A stretch of 64,000 bases of DNA from Cepaea nemoralis (lineage: Eukaryota; Mollusca; Gastropoda; Stylommatophora; Helicidae). The stretch is taken from the NCBI GenBank assembly GCA_014155875.1, contig JACEFZ010011703.1:62001-126000 (forward strand). The letters run 5' to 3'. A program made the translations under genes and the position numbers. The notes below the pieces were generated by a model. The model was not told the origin of the DNA, ran no database searches, and saw only the letters and a program-made list of their open reading frames with translations. Positions 11,055 to 22,365 of this stretch are shown here, one piece after another (position 1 is the first letter of the stretch; each line of letters begins with the position of its first letter).

Positions 11055-11530
11055 CTAGACTCATCTCAACCCATCTGACTATAGGCTGGATTGTGAAGAC
11101 AGCAACTAGCACTGCCAAATATGGAATCCAATGGACTTCTCTGACAGAGAAGTTCGATTATCTGGACTGTGTTGACGACATCACCCTCCTGTCTCACACC
11201 CGAAATCAGGTGCAGGATAAACTAAGATCACTAGATGGGGAGACATAACAACTAGGTCTGAAAATTAATAGAGGAAAGACGAGGATAATGAGAATAAATC
11301 AAGCAAATATTTTGATTACCTGATTTCCTTTGGGGAAACCTCACTCCAAGAGACAGAATCATACACCTACTTGGGTAGAAATGTAGACAAAAGGATTACA
11401 GATACAGATATCAGAATATGAATACAGAACGCCAGGGGAGCTTTTATAGCACTGGGAAATTTGCGAGGGTCAATGAAATTAGACTTAACACCAAGCTTAG
11501 AATATTAGAATATTAAATAACTATTTCAGA
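11055..11530 (+). pseudogene. LINE reverse-transcriptase fragment
   Basis: The frame around 11090-11250 reads YGIQWTSLTEKFDYLDCVDD followed by ITLLSHTRNQVQDKL, a variant of the RT palm block (usually F/YADD; here CVDD). It then decays through stops, with recognisable TYLGRNVD-like and KLRI-like blocks near 11370 and 11500. A LINE relic of uncertain clade. Confidence 0.6.
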
Positions 11531-12420
11531 ATGTTGTCAGGTCTTCTTAGTTAGATATGGCTACGTATGACAGTAGACGGTACTACCTGCTTTCTGTTAG
11601 CACCAAATGTTGGGCGGCGATCACCAAATCCGACACCCAACATTGTGCCAACGGTTTCCGGCGGAGGGGCGCGATTGGGAGAGTACACACCTTACCCTAG
11701 TACGAGGAAATGCAACCTAAAGACTAAATGTCATGGCAGGGCAGACCAGACCCTAAGCCTTAGTCAGCAACTGGTCTAAGATGGAAGCTCCGACAGGCGG
11801 AAGTTAAGAGTATTGCTTTGCTGATCCGGCAGCTTCTGTAGCTTGTCTTGTTCCATACGTATTGATTGGTGTTACCTTTCCTCTGGAGTAAACTAGACAG
11901 GCTAAGAGAGGGATCCTGCTGCATGGGCAACACATGGTCACTAACTTCAGCCCAGGCTTTGTGTTATGGAGAGGTATAACTCCATTTGACAAACTATCGC
12001 CTGTCAAGACAGCAAGGTGCCAATCATTGCTGTATAAGAAATGTCTTGGGAAGAAGCGGCCGCCGATGTGATAGGCGCCATATCAGCCACCGAGTGTTGG
12101 GCGGTCTATACAAATATGGGTGAAGCACTCCCATGTCTCCAATGTGTCTAGGACATGTACAAGAGACCTTTACCTGTACTTACTGCGGTATGGGGCAGAA
12201 CAATGGAGAACCACTCCAGCGATTACTAATAGTGATACACTATTAACTGATTCCGGCCCGAAGGATAATATATCGCCAAATCTGATCCATTTGGAAAGAA
12301 GGACGATATATCGCCATGCTAGGGTAATCGTGTTAATTGTTTCGATTAGTGGTATCTTCCGCAATTTCAATGCCCAGTGAATGGAAATTTACATTATAAT
12401 ACTTGTTCGTCAGAGCTGGG
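11531..12420. other. No recognisable gene; decayed coding-like DNA
   Basis: Both strands have only short open frames (up to about 86 codons) without domains I recognise. It continues into the relic at 12430-12850 and may be the same old element. Confidence 0.3.
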
Positions 12421-12429
12421 CAGCAACGT

Positions 12430-12850
12430 AAAGACAAAGAAGACTGTGCTGCCGACTTACCGCCCATTTTCGATAGCGCGGATGACTGGAAACTGATTGT
12501 GGACCTGATGGGCCGTGGTGCGCACCCTAAAGTGATCTAGCAATTTCGATTGCATCCTGACATTGTACTTCACTCCTCGTCGGCTAAATAGCTAACGCTG
12601 ATTGAGCTGACCGATCCATATAAGTCGAGAATCAAGGAGCAGCACACGTACAAGATGAAGATGTACAGTGACATAGTCGCAAGTCTGAGACAGGAAGGAT
12701 ACACTGTCAGGCTATTTGACGTGGAGGTAGGCGCAAGAGGTCTAATCTCCCACTCCGTATATGACGTGCTAAAATAGTTAGGCATCAAAGGACAAGCAAA
12801 AACTCATGCACAAAAACAACTCGGTGAGGCCGCCGAAAACGCTGGCTGTG
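12430..12850 (+). pseudogene. Relic of a retroelement-associated domain (possibly PD-(D/E)XK-like)
   Basis: A plus-strand frame with several stops reads LTLIELTDPYKSRIKEQHTY, MYSDIVASLRQEGYTVRL, FDVEVGARGLISHSVYDVL and GIKGQAKTHAQK. The order E-L-T ... E-V-G-x-R-G resembles a conserved domain often found near reverse-transcriptase-like genes in animals, which in turn has a nuclease-like E...E spacing. Family naming is from memory and uncertain. Confidence 0.4.
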
Positions 12851-14600
12851 GAACAACCGGAACATTGAGTGAGACAAGTCCCCATAGTAATATGGTTAAC
12901 GTTTCTGTCTATAACTGCAGGGCAACTAACAAAAGACCAAATCTCTCAATCAAGAACTAAAACTTGCGCTGTCTCGTGTCGACTTGATAGCGTTCTCTCC
13001 GAGAGAGGGCAGTGCATCTGTTCAGTGGGACAAATCGCCGCATGGTAGCAGTCGCCAAGTCAGGCAACTGTCGCCCGAAGTCCAATCTCCGTGCCATGGT
13101 GGTAGTCGTCTTGCAGCAGAGACCAAGGGAGGTGTCGAGGAACCCAGAAAAAGAGCCGGCTTCCCTGAGTGTGGTGCCACGAACGGGGCACGAAGAAGGA
13201 ACATGGCATCGAAGACGAACGGAGGCGATAGAGGCAATGGCCAAGGAAGAAGCTGGCTTCCCAAGACCACAGGTGCTAGGATGGTGTGTGAGGGCAGGAA
13301 GCACCGGGTGCGCAAGGCTTTCCTCCCCGAGGGAGGGATGGCTTGAGAGCAGACATTTTTCGCATGTATAACACGGAACAACGCAAAGACCGAACGTCTT
13401 GCACGGCAGGGACCAAACGCCCGCAGTGATGACCCGGGTGGGCCCGCCGCCCAGAAAGTGTCAAGAAGGTAAAAGGGCCGAAATATTCGGGGTAGGGGGA
13501 CCATTTCTGACGATGAAAAGCCCCCTATCGTGCTTGCTCCGCGGTGGAGTTTTTAACCACTTATTTGATTGTCAGTCATACCTGGTCCAAACTTACGTTA
13601 TGTTTGGCACTGAATCGGTTTTTTTAAGAGGGGGGGGGGGGGGGGGTGGAGTTTTCTTGTTTCTCGCCAGGTGCATACTACAGAGTTATATGAAGTGTAT
13701 GAAATGACATTAATAATTCTTTGGATGATTACTAAGCACATAGTCATTGATATTGTTCAAACGTGGAGAAACGTTATTCCAACGGAACTCTAAGACTTAA
13801 CGGGAAATCCTTCTGTTTGCATATAGGTCATCACAAGTGTTTATCGTAAGGTACCACTGGACAAATAATAAATAGCATATCCACACTGCCATGGAGTTGG
13901 CGTGGATCAAAGACCACTCAGTGCAGGTGACCTAGAGACACTAGCCTAGAGTCTTTGCACATTTCAGTGACAGACGTGAAGATCGAGTGGATTGTGAACC
14001 ACTCTGCCGGAAGTAACCTGAGCGAAGGTCAAGCACGGACTAAGGGTCCCTGAGAGATCATTCACGTCTGGATCGCGTTCGAGGTCGGACGGAGAATGGC
14101 ACATGACAGAGGTCCATCTGACCGCCACGTTTATACAGATGGAACGTTTTTGAATCTGTGGACGAATGTCGACGTCAGTGATTGTTCGAGCGACAGATAA
14201 ACAAGATAGAGATCGAGTGCAAGTATTGTTGTTTTAGTTTTAGTGACATTGATGTGACGGGTGTTTTAAAAGAAAGACAGAATACACCGTGTGAAAACAT
14301 GCAGTTGTCGTGTTATGAAGAAGTTATTGTTAGTGTAGTGTTGACTGTTATGTGATAAATACGTGGTGATTTAGAGAAGGTAGAAAGAGTATTACTACCC
14401 ATCAACTCCAGGGCAAATAAGAGCAATAATAAAACATGAATATTACATATGCCCTGTCTACCTGGAGACAGTAGAGTGACTTATGTCAACAGTTACAGAT
14501 GCCCTAATTCGTTAGCAACTGAGTAACATCATCTCATCCATCGGTAACACAGAATAGCTCAGTGGCAGTAGAATCGCCATTCGTAATCCATCCAGCAATA
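12851..14600. other. Unassigned stretch with a GC-rich block
   Basis: About 12957-13510 is clearly richer in GC than its surroundings and is open on both strands (up to 160 codons), but neither translation shows a domain. A G run of about 19 lies at 13628-13646. From 13700 to 14600 nothing is recognisable. The base composition suggests imported or retroelement sequence. Confidence 0.35.
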
Positions 14601-16280
14601 ACTATTGCAGAATGTTGTCAGGTCTTCTTAATTAGATTCATTTCGCTCCATGGCAATACAGTGCGCTAATGTTAGCACCTCATACATGTCAACAGCGCTC
14701 ATGCCATCCGAACACATATCCCGCTCATGTCACACACTAACCCAATGCTACCGATGTGATGCTTGAGTAAAGCTGCCAACTATCCGAGAATCAGTCAGAA
14801 ATTATATTATCAGACAGTGGGTTCAACGCTTGTGCCACATATATGATACTAGCTGACCCGGCCCGGCTTCGCCCAGGCCCTGGAGGGGATCTATCTATCT
14901 ATCAGTCTGTCTGCTTGTCTGCCTGTCTGTCTGTCTGTCTGGCTGACCCTGCCCGGCTTCACCCAGTCCCTGGTGGGGAGCATCTCATTTAATTCATATA
15001 CGTAGTCATATAAGCTCCCGTTCCCGACTATCTGTCTGTCTATCTGTCTGACCCGGCCCGGCTTCACCCAGTCCCTGGTGGGGAGCATCTCATTTAATTC
15101 ATATACGTAGTCATATAAGCTCCCGTTCCCGACTATCTGTCTGTCTGTCTGACCCGGCCCGGCTTCACCCAGTCCCTGGGGGGAGCATGTCGTTTAATTC
15201 ATATAAGTAGTCAAATAAGCTCCCGTTCCCGCCTATCTGTCTGTCTGTCTATCTATCTGACCTGGCGTGGTTTTGCCCATATCCTGGCGCACAGTAACTT
15301 AAAAGAATGTCCTTCCACACACCATCCATTATTTTTAATGAAAACTGTTTTTAATCACCGACATGACAGTTGATAACTTCTTTAAGCAGAAAAAGATGGG
15401 TTACAATGTTATGCATTATGCATTAATTTTATGAAAACTTTGAAAATGCCTTAAAGATTATATCATTATTTATTATAACTCATATGCCTGAAAATAACTA
15501 TAGACAAAGAGTTTAACAATAGTGCAAGTAAGTCCAACAATATGACTATAAAGTATATAGAAATGTTATTAAAAGTTATGCCCCTTGAAATAACTTTTCT
15601 AGAGTGAAGTCTCCCTGCTATATAGAAATTATATAATGAAAAATGAAACATTAAATGTTATTAAGTAAGTAGCCGATTTTACACTAAGAAACTATTATAG
15701 TCGGTTGCATAGGAATGAAAGGAAGACGTGTAGAAAATTTCATCTCAATCGGATGTACCGTTATCGAACGCATCCAATACATAGCCAACTACAAACACAC
15801 CCACATACACTCTGTTTTATAGATATAGATATTGAAAGATGGAAGATCACATGGTTAGCCCATCTCGTTAGAATGTAAAAACATCAACTACCAGTGCTGA
15901 CACTACATAAAAGAAGGTCTGCTACGAGAGTAAGAGAACGCCTGAGAAGAAAATGGATGAACGATATCAAAAGAGTATGATAAAGAGAGAATGATAAACT
16001 GATACACAAACATTAATATCTCGGCTTAAAATTGACCTATAGACTCAAATAAGGTACCGTTGGATTTCTTGTTTCAAGAGGTGTCCAACTATGCAGGTTT
16101 CATAATTAAAAAGCAATTTAGAAAATGTTCCTAAAGTGGCTAATATTAAAGACAATGTACAAAACTACAACCACAAGGAATGACACTATCCAATGTCATT
16201 CATCGGGAGCTGGAGTGCCAATGATTCCTCCGCACTACTCACTATGCTTGATGGCAAAAGTCGAAGATAATGATGATTGC
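14601..16280 (+). pseudogene. LINE C-terminal relic (same family as 25196-26167), interrupted
   Basis: Segments 14750-14848 and 15835-16280 match, in order, the C-terminal part of the open LINE fragment at 25196-26167: GCCACAT then ATTGAAAGA, RRKWMNDI, and a final stretch like the 26070-26170 end. An unrelated repeat at 14850-15832 separates them. Numerous stops. Confidence 0.6.
14850..15832. mobile_element. Dispersed repeat beginning CTAGCTGACCCGGC, with internal tandem duplication
   Basis: Starts CTAGCTGACCCGGCCCGG and ends near TTTTATAGATATAGAT. Short similar ATATGAT/ATAGAT motifs at the two borders may be a target duplication. The first 400 bases contain three to four tandem copies of an about 110-bp unit (GACCCGGCCCGGCTTCACCC, then GCTCCCGTTCCCG) separated by CTGT/ATCT microsatellite. 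The 3' part has AAATTTCATCTCAATCGGAT, a block common in animal dispersed repeats. Class unknown. Confidence 0.55.
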
Positions 16281-16497
16281 TGTATTTGAGAATAAGAACA
16301 AAAATGACGAAATGAATGGGGGGAAAAACATTACGTGTGACGGACTGTCAACTGTGAATGTTGAAAGTACCCTTGTCCCACAGCTTCAGACATCTGACAG
16401 AAGTGCGCACTGCGGCTTTCACTGATGCGCCGTGCTGTATGGTGCGGTGTTGATATATGGTGCGGTGTGCTGGGGTTAGATTTTCCTTTCGTTTTGA

Positions 16498-16722
16498 ACT
16501 CGAGCGTAGGCCATATATTTACTGGTACTACTATAGTTGCTACTACTAGTGAATGCACTGGACTGATGGGTTGGCTTTTCCTATTACCAGTTCCCCCCGT
16601 CATCAGGTAAACTCACACCGACTTCTGAGGTTCTTGTAATTTACGCATCCAAGTCAAGGAAGAAAAGTCCAACTGAATGGTGTATGGATTGAATCCACTA
16701 CCTCGCTATCAGTGCACCGGAA
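16498..16722 (-). repeat. SINE family C, reverse orientation
   Basis: Reverse complement of the family C body and head (TTTGAACTC tail, GGTTGGCTTTTCC, CAGTGCACCGG end), diverged. Confidence 0.6.
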
Positions 16723-16744
16723 GTTTACCTATTTCTGTTATGTG

Positions 16745-17850
16745 GACCTCTCCTCATCACCATGTGACATGCTGATAAGCGTGGGCGGTCGGTCATGTTT
16801 CGCCATCTCACTCGATCACCAGAGTCATGGAACAACTCTATGTTCCTTTCTCGACCATGCCATGAGACCAAGCCATCCAGGTATTTACTTCTCTGTCTTT
16901 CCCTTGTTCTTTTCACCTCTCTTGCCAGTTGTCACCAAGTTCTCGTTTTTTTTTTCTTCTCATAACATTCCCCCAAATAAATGTACGAGGGCGAGTCAAT
17001 AAGTAAGTCGCAAAGTTATGTGGGATGGCAGGTAAATGTAGTTGGTGTTTTCTGCAGGTGTCAGTAGGTGACAACATCAAACTTCATATTCCCGTTCATC
17101 AGGTGGTTCTAGGTGTCTCATGCGCATGCGCAGCGCATAAACAAAATGGTGACTGTACTTATGGAGTGTACACCCAAAGAGTAAAGTGTTGTGCGTTTTT
17201 GTGGGCAAAAGGATTGCCTGCAAAGGACATTCATAAGGAAATGCTTCCTGTTTATGCTGACAAATGTTTACATAGCTGGGTAGAAAAATTTTCTCAAGAA
17301 CGCTTTAAAATTGTTGATGAAATCCCATCTGGTCGTCCTGTTGAGATTGCAACAGAAGCATCCATGCAGTGAGTAGAGGAGATGATTAGAGGTGACAGGC
17401 GAGCAACGTCCACCTAACAGCCCCGGCTTAGCCCATAGTGATTTCCACCTTTTTGGTCCACTGAAAACCCACCTTGGCGGGAGACATTTTGCAAATGACG
17501 CTGAAGTTGAATGTGACAACATGGTTTAGAAAACAGAGCACGCAGTTCTAAGCAGCCGGTTTGGGAGGACTGATAAAACGATGGGATAAGTGCATCAATG
17601 TTGGTAGAAATTACATTGCGAAATAAAGGGACAATGTATGTATAAAAATAAACTGGTTTCAAGTTGTTATCATATTTAGTTATTTTTATACAGCCATTTG
17701 TGACTTACTAACTTACCCTCTAGTTATTTATCCACAGCCATTTGTGACTTACTTATTGACTTCCCCTCGTATTTTGACTGTCTACGTCTAATTTCTCTAA
17801 TAACTGTACGGTTGTCATGTGTCTCTTGTAGGACTTGCTCATTTACTAAA
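16745..17850 (-). pseudogene. LINE relic (family L1w) split by a mariner element
   Basis: Minus-strand motifs RQRSKYLDGLVSWHG and DRVRWRNMTDRPRLS lie at 16745-16985. The relic resumes at 17772 with the block matching 9514-9590. Stops throughout. The mariner copy at 16986-17769 sits between them at a TA dinucleotide. Confidence 0.6.
16986..17769 (+). mobile_element. Internally deleted mariner-like element
   Basis: The 29-bp imperfect TIRs (CGAGGGCGAGTCAATAAGTA at the left, its counterpart ending CTTCCCCTCG at the right) are flanked by TA on both sides. The frame at 17130-17372 reads an N-terminal region with GVYTQRVKCCAFLWAKG and LHSWVEKFSQERFKIVDEIP, then SGRPVEI. This is the DNA-binding HTH part of a mariner transposase (known family). 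Downstream a piece like FHLFGPLKTHLGGRHF is out of frame near 17440-17490, so the catalytic core is deleted. Non-autonomous. Confidence 0.8.
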
Positions 17851-17854
17851 CAAA

Positions 17855-18045
17855 TATAAAATGTTGCCTAGCCTTTGCAGGATGTTGCGATCAACCCCAA
17901 ACCCAGGTTGATTTACTAGGCAACTTTACTTTCAATAGTTTGCCATTGCGTTGTGAACGAGAAATACACGCTGCAAGTCCAACTGACCAGTTGTAGGAGC
18001 TGAACACACTACTCCGCCATCAGCACACAAGAAGATTAATCACAA
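17855..18045 (-). repeat. SINE family D, reverse orientation
   Basis: Reverse complement of the body block seen at 31208-31465: GTTTGCCATTG preceded by a GTTGATTT.. block and GCCTTTGCAGGATGTTGC. Confidence 0.6.
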
Positions 18046-18254
18046 GCCATGCGACCTCTAAAGCAAATATATGACCTACAACCATTTGGTTGCCTACTTC
18101 GCAAGGAAATCACAGTTGGATTCCTACCATACACTTCTTAGGATAGCTGCAGACACCCTATTTCTGAACCACCCACAAGACAGTATATGTGATGACTTTA
18201 ATATGCATCATCCACATCGGGGAATTTACCAAATAACATCTCCTAATAGAAATA

Positions 18255-18400
18255 AAAAGATTTCTTCTTCTTATGCGTTCGTCCAGAATGTGTTCTCTGA
18301 GTAATTGTGTTGTGCCTGTTTACAGCAGAGCTGTGATATTTGTACCTTTCGGCCGACACATCCGACGTCTTCAGGCATTTGTTAACCTTCCTGGGTAAAA
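18255..18400 (-). repeat. GAA-tailed retroposon copy
   Basis: Minus strand: a CTGAAGACGTCGGATGTGTC block, GGCCGAAAGGTAC, CTCTGCTGTAAACAGGC, and a (GAA)n tail at 18255-18270. Same family as 33779-33927. Confidence 0.7.
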
Positions 18401-18865
18401 AGATGTTGATTGCAACGAGAAAAAGAGTGTTGAATCTCTACATAGAACCTGTACTTTTTGTGGATGTGAAGTGTGGACAATGAACAGACAAGCTGAAAAA
18501 CTTCTAATGGCTGTGGAAATGTGGTTTCTGTGGAAAAAGCAAAGAATACCATGGACAGACAGAAAAACTAATGAGCAAGTTGTACAAGAAACATATAAAA
18601 ACCATAAACTGATTAGAAAAATTAGACAGAGTCACAATTCTTTGGACACATTATGAGAATAAATAAATTGGAGAACTTGGTGACAACTAGCAAGATTGAG
18701 AGAAAAAGAACAAGGGGAAGGTAGAGAAGTAAATACCTGGATGGCTTGACTACATATCATGGTGGAAACAAGAACACAGAGCTGATCCACGACTCTAGTG
18801 ATCATGTAAAATGGCGAAAACATGACCACCCATGCCTATCGGCACAGCACATGAGGATGATAAGG
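18401..18865 (+). pseudogene. LINE reverse-transcriptase C-terminal relic (family L1w)
   Basis: Plus-strand motifs RKRVLNLYIEPVL, AEKLLMAVEMWFLWKKQRI and PWTDRKTNEQVVQETYKNH, then a decayed arginine-rich tail and a conserved end near GGCACAGCACATGAGGATGA. Shares about the same region as 46330-46770. Confidence 0.65.
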
Positions 18866-18994
18866 AAAGCCAAGCACTGTAACCTACCCTGCATGTCACA
18901 AGAAACAACCCAGGAGGGTTGAGGTGAGACCGACCACCTCATCCTGTAGACAGAATTTAGATGCTAAACCCAACACACATAATGAAACTAGTCA

Positions 18995-19960
18995 TAAACA
19001 AGTCTGAGGTCAGCATGGTAGAATGGATGAGAACACGTGTTCTTAAACATCCGGTGTTGTGATGCCAAGGTAAGGGGTTCAACCCCTACACCGGACAGCT
19101 GGACAAAACCTTTGAGTTCTCGTCTTTGACTTGGGGGACATAAATTACAAGTACCTCTGATGTCAGAGTGGGTTGGCCTGATGGCAAGATACACTGGTAA
19201 AAGGGAAAGCTAATCCACACGCAAAATTAAGTTAGTCGATCATCCTCATTGCACATCGAATCATTCGGTCCATAAGTGCTTGGATCCCCTCCTCAGCAAA
19301 TCCTGCAGCGTGTAGCAGCTCACGACATCAGTTCTGTGTTAGTTTATCAATCTTCTTTGGCTTCCTGCGTAGTGTTCTTGTTTGGCCACCCCTCTTTTAA
19401 TTTGCTGTTCTCGTAGTCTGGCCATTGTTGTAGATTCACAGTCATCCCTTGGTTCTCACAAGTTTTACTTCTCATAGAGCATTCAGATTGTCAGCCTGGT
19501 TCATGGCATGTCCGCCCTTCACATTAGCCACACCTGCGAGCTTGTCAGCCCGCTCATTTCCTTGTACTCCCGCATGCCCTGGCACAACGATGAAACTAAT
19601 CTTTGTCAGCCGAGACCGCTCCAGAGACAGCAACCACTCTCTTCGGATCCACCCAGTCTCCTCCTCTTGAGCATGCTCATTGAGTCGCTAAGGAAACATG
19701 CCCTATTGAATGTCTGTGTCTCGAGCCATGTTATTGCTTTACTTACTGCCATGACTTCCATAGTCAGGCTACTTGTGGTCTCAACATAAGCACCAGAGTC
19801 CTCCTTCACAATTCTCCCTCCGGTCCGAGCCGTAAAGGCCCATGAGCTTCTCACATGTCGGACGACCGACCCATCTGTGTAAATGACAGCATCACCGTCA
19901 TGCAAAATTAAGCCCAGTGCACTAGAAGTAGTCTGTATGGACTATGCCTAAGTTCAAAGC
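18995..19960 (+). repeat. SINE family C copy split by a LINE fragment
   Basis: Head and body at 18995-19230 and tail at 19902-19960. The interrupting LINE piece occupies 19231-19901, flanked by GCAAAATTAAG at 19220-19230 and 19902-19912. Confidence 0.8.
19231..19901 (-). pseudogene. 5'-truncated LINE 3' end with RNase H domain
   Basis: Minus strand from 19901 reads AVIYTDGSVVRHVRSSWAF (first catalytic Asp), TTSSLTMEVMAVSKAI (Glu) and FLSDSMSML (second Asp). After a frameshift it reads a PGHAGVQGNERADKLA-like end near 19590-19540. This is the RNase HI fold carried by some LINE clades. The element ends GATGATCGACTAAC at 19231. The perfect 11-bp target duplication and 5' truncation indicate target-primed reverse transcription. 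A second copy is at 35627-36140. Confidence 0.75.
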
Positions 19961-20101
19961 GAGAGCCAACAAAACATAAAAGACGTCTAATATGGGCTTG
20001 GCTTGAGGAGTTTGAGGGCCTAGACTCCTTTGGGTGGACAAAAAGCAATAGAAAGAAAAATAAGATATTGGTATAAGACCCTCACCAAAACTTCATTGGT
20101 T

Positions 20102-20665
20102 CATCAATTAACACAAAAGTGCCTGAGGGTTCTTGGAGAAGGTTGGGGGACAGTGTTTGGTGAGGCAGAGCCCGACATATAATACCACAACATCTAGTCT
20201 GAGAATGGAGTTGGGGAAGTCATTGCGGTTCCATGATTGTAACGGATTCACAAGTATGATGAAAAAGGTGAAGACATACATGCTTCGGACTGAGTGGCAG
20301 ACTTCCATATTGAGAGCATGTTGGAATTTTTTTCCCAGGACGTGCTGGTGTGGAGGGAAACGAGCAAGCGGACATATTGGCTGGGTCTGCACCCCTTGAT
20401 GGGGTAGTAGGGCGTGCGCTAAGGCAGATGCAGGGGTCCTTTGAGATCGTGTGTATAGTACAGACGAACGGGTAGATCATCACATCTTGAAAGGCACCAC
20501 AAGGGGTGACCTGAGGATCTGGTCGATGCTCAAAGCTCCAAGGAAAGGTCAGAGGGACATATAATCAGACAACAACTAGTGCCATTAGTATTGGGACTCT
20601 ACAGATGAGGACGGAGCACATGTGGGAATGTCCAGAGTGCTGTGATGAGGGTTCTTGACTCAACT
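20102..20665 (+). pseudogene. LINE 3' end with RNase H C-terminal relic, second copy
   Basis: Matches 10443-11050 in order (TGGCTGGGTCTGCACC, AGGCAGA...CAGGG, CATATAATCAGAC, CAGAGTGCTGTGATG). Stops and indels throughout. Confidence 0.6.
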
Positions 20666-20669
20666 CAAA

Positions 20670-21070
20670 GCAAAAGTTACACATATCTCTTTGAGACAAA
20701 CGCTTAAATGTACCATTTTTATTTAGTAAAATAATGATAAATATAGAAACAACACAGCATGCACAATATGGCTAGTAATCAGATTTCTTGAGCAAAACAA
20801 AATAGAAGCAAAAAATATATACAAAGTGCATATAATGTCATATGTGTAAATGTTCATGTGACATGTTTAATATCATGAATGTATACGTTTTGACATATAA
20901 CCATAATACTGTATAAGACTGCCTGGGTGAAAACACCAGACATATTGTTATTATTGATAATTATTACTATTATAATTGTTTCTCCATCTGGTTTTCTGTC
21001 ACTCTATTAGTGTGGTCCCCACAGAATATGTCAGAGAATGTCACATCAACACAACTACACTAGAATCTAA
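20670..21070. other. AT-rich sequence, nothing recognised
   Basis: No open frame of note, repeat structure or RNA gene seen. Confidence 0.4.
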
Positions 21071-21071
21071 T

Positions 21072-21560
21072 ATACGAGGGGGCCGCAAATCAAAACCTTA
21101 ATAGTGTGTTAGAAATTACGATAATCACACCATTATCTTGCCACCTGTCAATATTGTTGTTAAGATTGTCAAGAGTGTTAATCAAGTGATATCACAGGGC
21201 AGATGAACACGGTGATGTCATAAGGACAGTTTAAAGATGGCCTCCCCACTTTTGACATGCACTATTGAGCAGCAGCGTTCTGTTATCCGTTTTTTATTAT
21301 CAGTGAAAGGGAGAAACCTATAGATATTCATCAGCAAATGGTGATGCATGCCTGTCAGTCCAGCAAGTGTATGAGTAGAGTAGGAAGTTTTAAAACTTTT
21401 CGGTCCGATGAAGAGGAACAGTAGGTGGTTGTTCATGAGTGGTTACACATGCAAAAGAGAATTTTTTTCTACAGGAATCCAACCACTGGAAGACTTGCAC
21501 TGAACGCAGTGGTGACTACATCGAAAAATGACACATTTGTTCTTTACTTTTTCAGAATAT
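21072..21560 (+). pseudogene. Mariner-like relic, N-terminal part
   Basis: Starts with ACGAGGGGGCCGCAAATCAA, a mariner-type end after TA. Translation shows MASPLLTCTIEQQRSVIRFL, LSVKGRNL and IHQQMVMHACQSSKC in shifting frames, the transposase HTH region (known family). The catalytic domain is absent and no clear right TIR was found. Confidence 0.6.
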
Positions 21561-21734
21561 ATTCAGACACACACACACAAAACTTAAGGTTTCATTTGAA
21601 GTCCCCTCATAAATTTTACTATGTTTGTGATTCCAATTTTACTTCAATTTGTCTCTGTATGTTGCTGTGCGCGTGGATCGGATCAGCTTCAAATCAAAGC
21701 AATTTTAAGAAGACGAATGTTGTCTTGAAATAAA

Positions 21735-22145
21735 TACAACAAAGGAAAGAAATAATTGCATGTTGTCTTTAATCCAAATCAAAGACAGAAGACTGAGTGT
21801 TGTCTTCAAATCAAAACAATGGAGGGAAACAGTCTGTATGTTGCAATCAAAATACATAGCCTAGGAAAAAAATGAATGATTTCAATCCAAAGACAAGAAA
21901 CAGACTGAAAGTTATAATCAAAACACAACAAAGGCAAGAAACAGACTGAATGTGTTAATCAAAACACAACAAAGGCAAGAAACAGACTGAATAGTGCATT
22001 GAAAACACAACAAAGGCAGGAAACAGACTGAATATTGTATTGAAAAGACAACAAAGGCAAGAAACACACTGAACAGTGTATTGAAAACACAATAAAGGCA
22101 AGAAACAGACGGAATTATCTCTTCAAAACTCAACAAATGCCAGGA
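21735..22145. repeat. Minisatellite, unit about 40 bp
   Basis: About nine diverged copies of a unit around AAAGGCAAGAAACAGACTGA. The first copies (from 21735) are more diverged; the central ones are nearly identical. Confidence 0.85.
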
Positions 22146-22365
22146 AGTCAGGGGGAAACCACCAGATTAACTTTCCAAGATTTCAAGAGTAACCACATTC
22201 GTTGATTTACTCAATAAAATATAAATGATATGTTACATTTACATAAATGAAGGTTGATCAACAACAAAGGCATTACATTATGGTAAAGCTCGGGTAATAT
22301 GACACCTAGTCATTGGTGGTCCACTGTTTATGCTTTAAAAACATAGAAGATAATTTTCTTTACAG

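Noticed and set aside
13022..13504. 160-codon minus-strand frame
   Set aside because: GC-rich shadow with no motif; the opposite strand is equally open.
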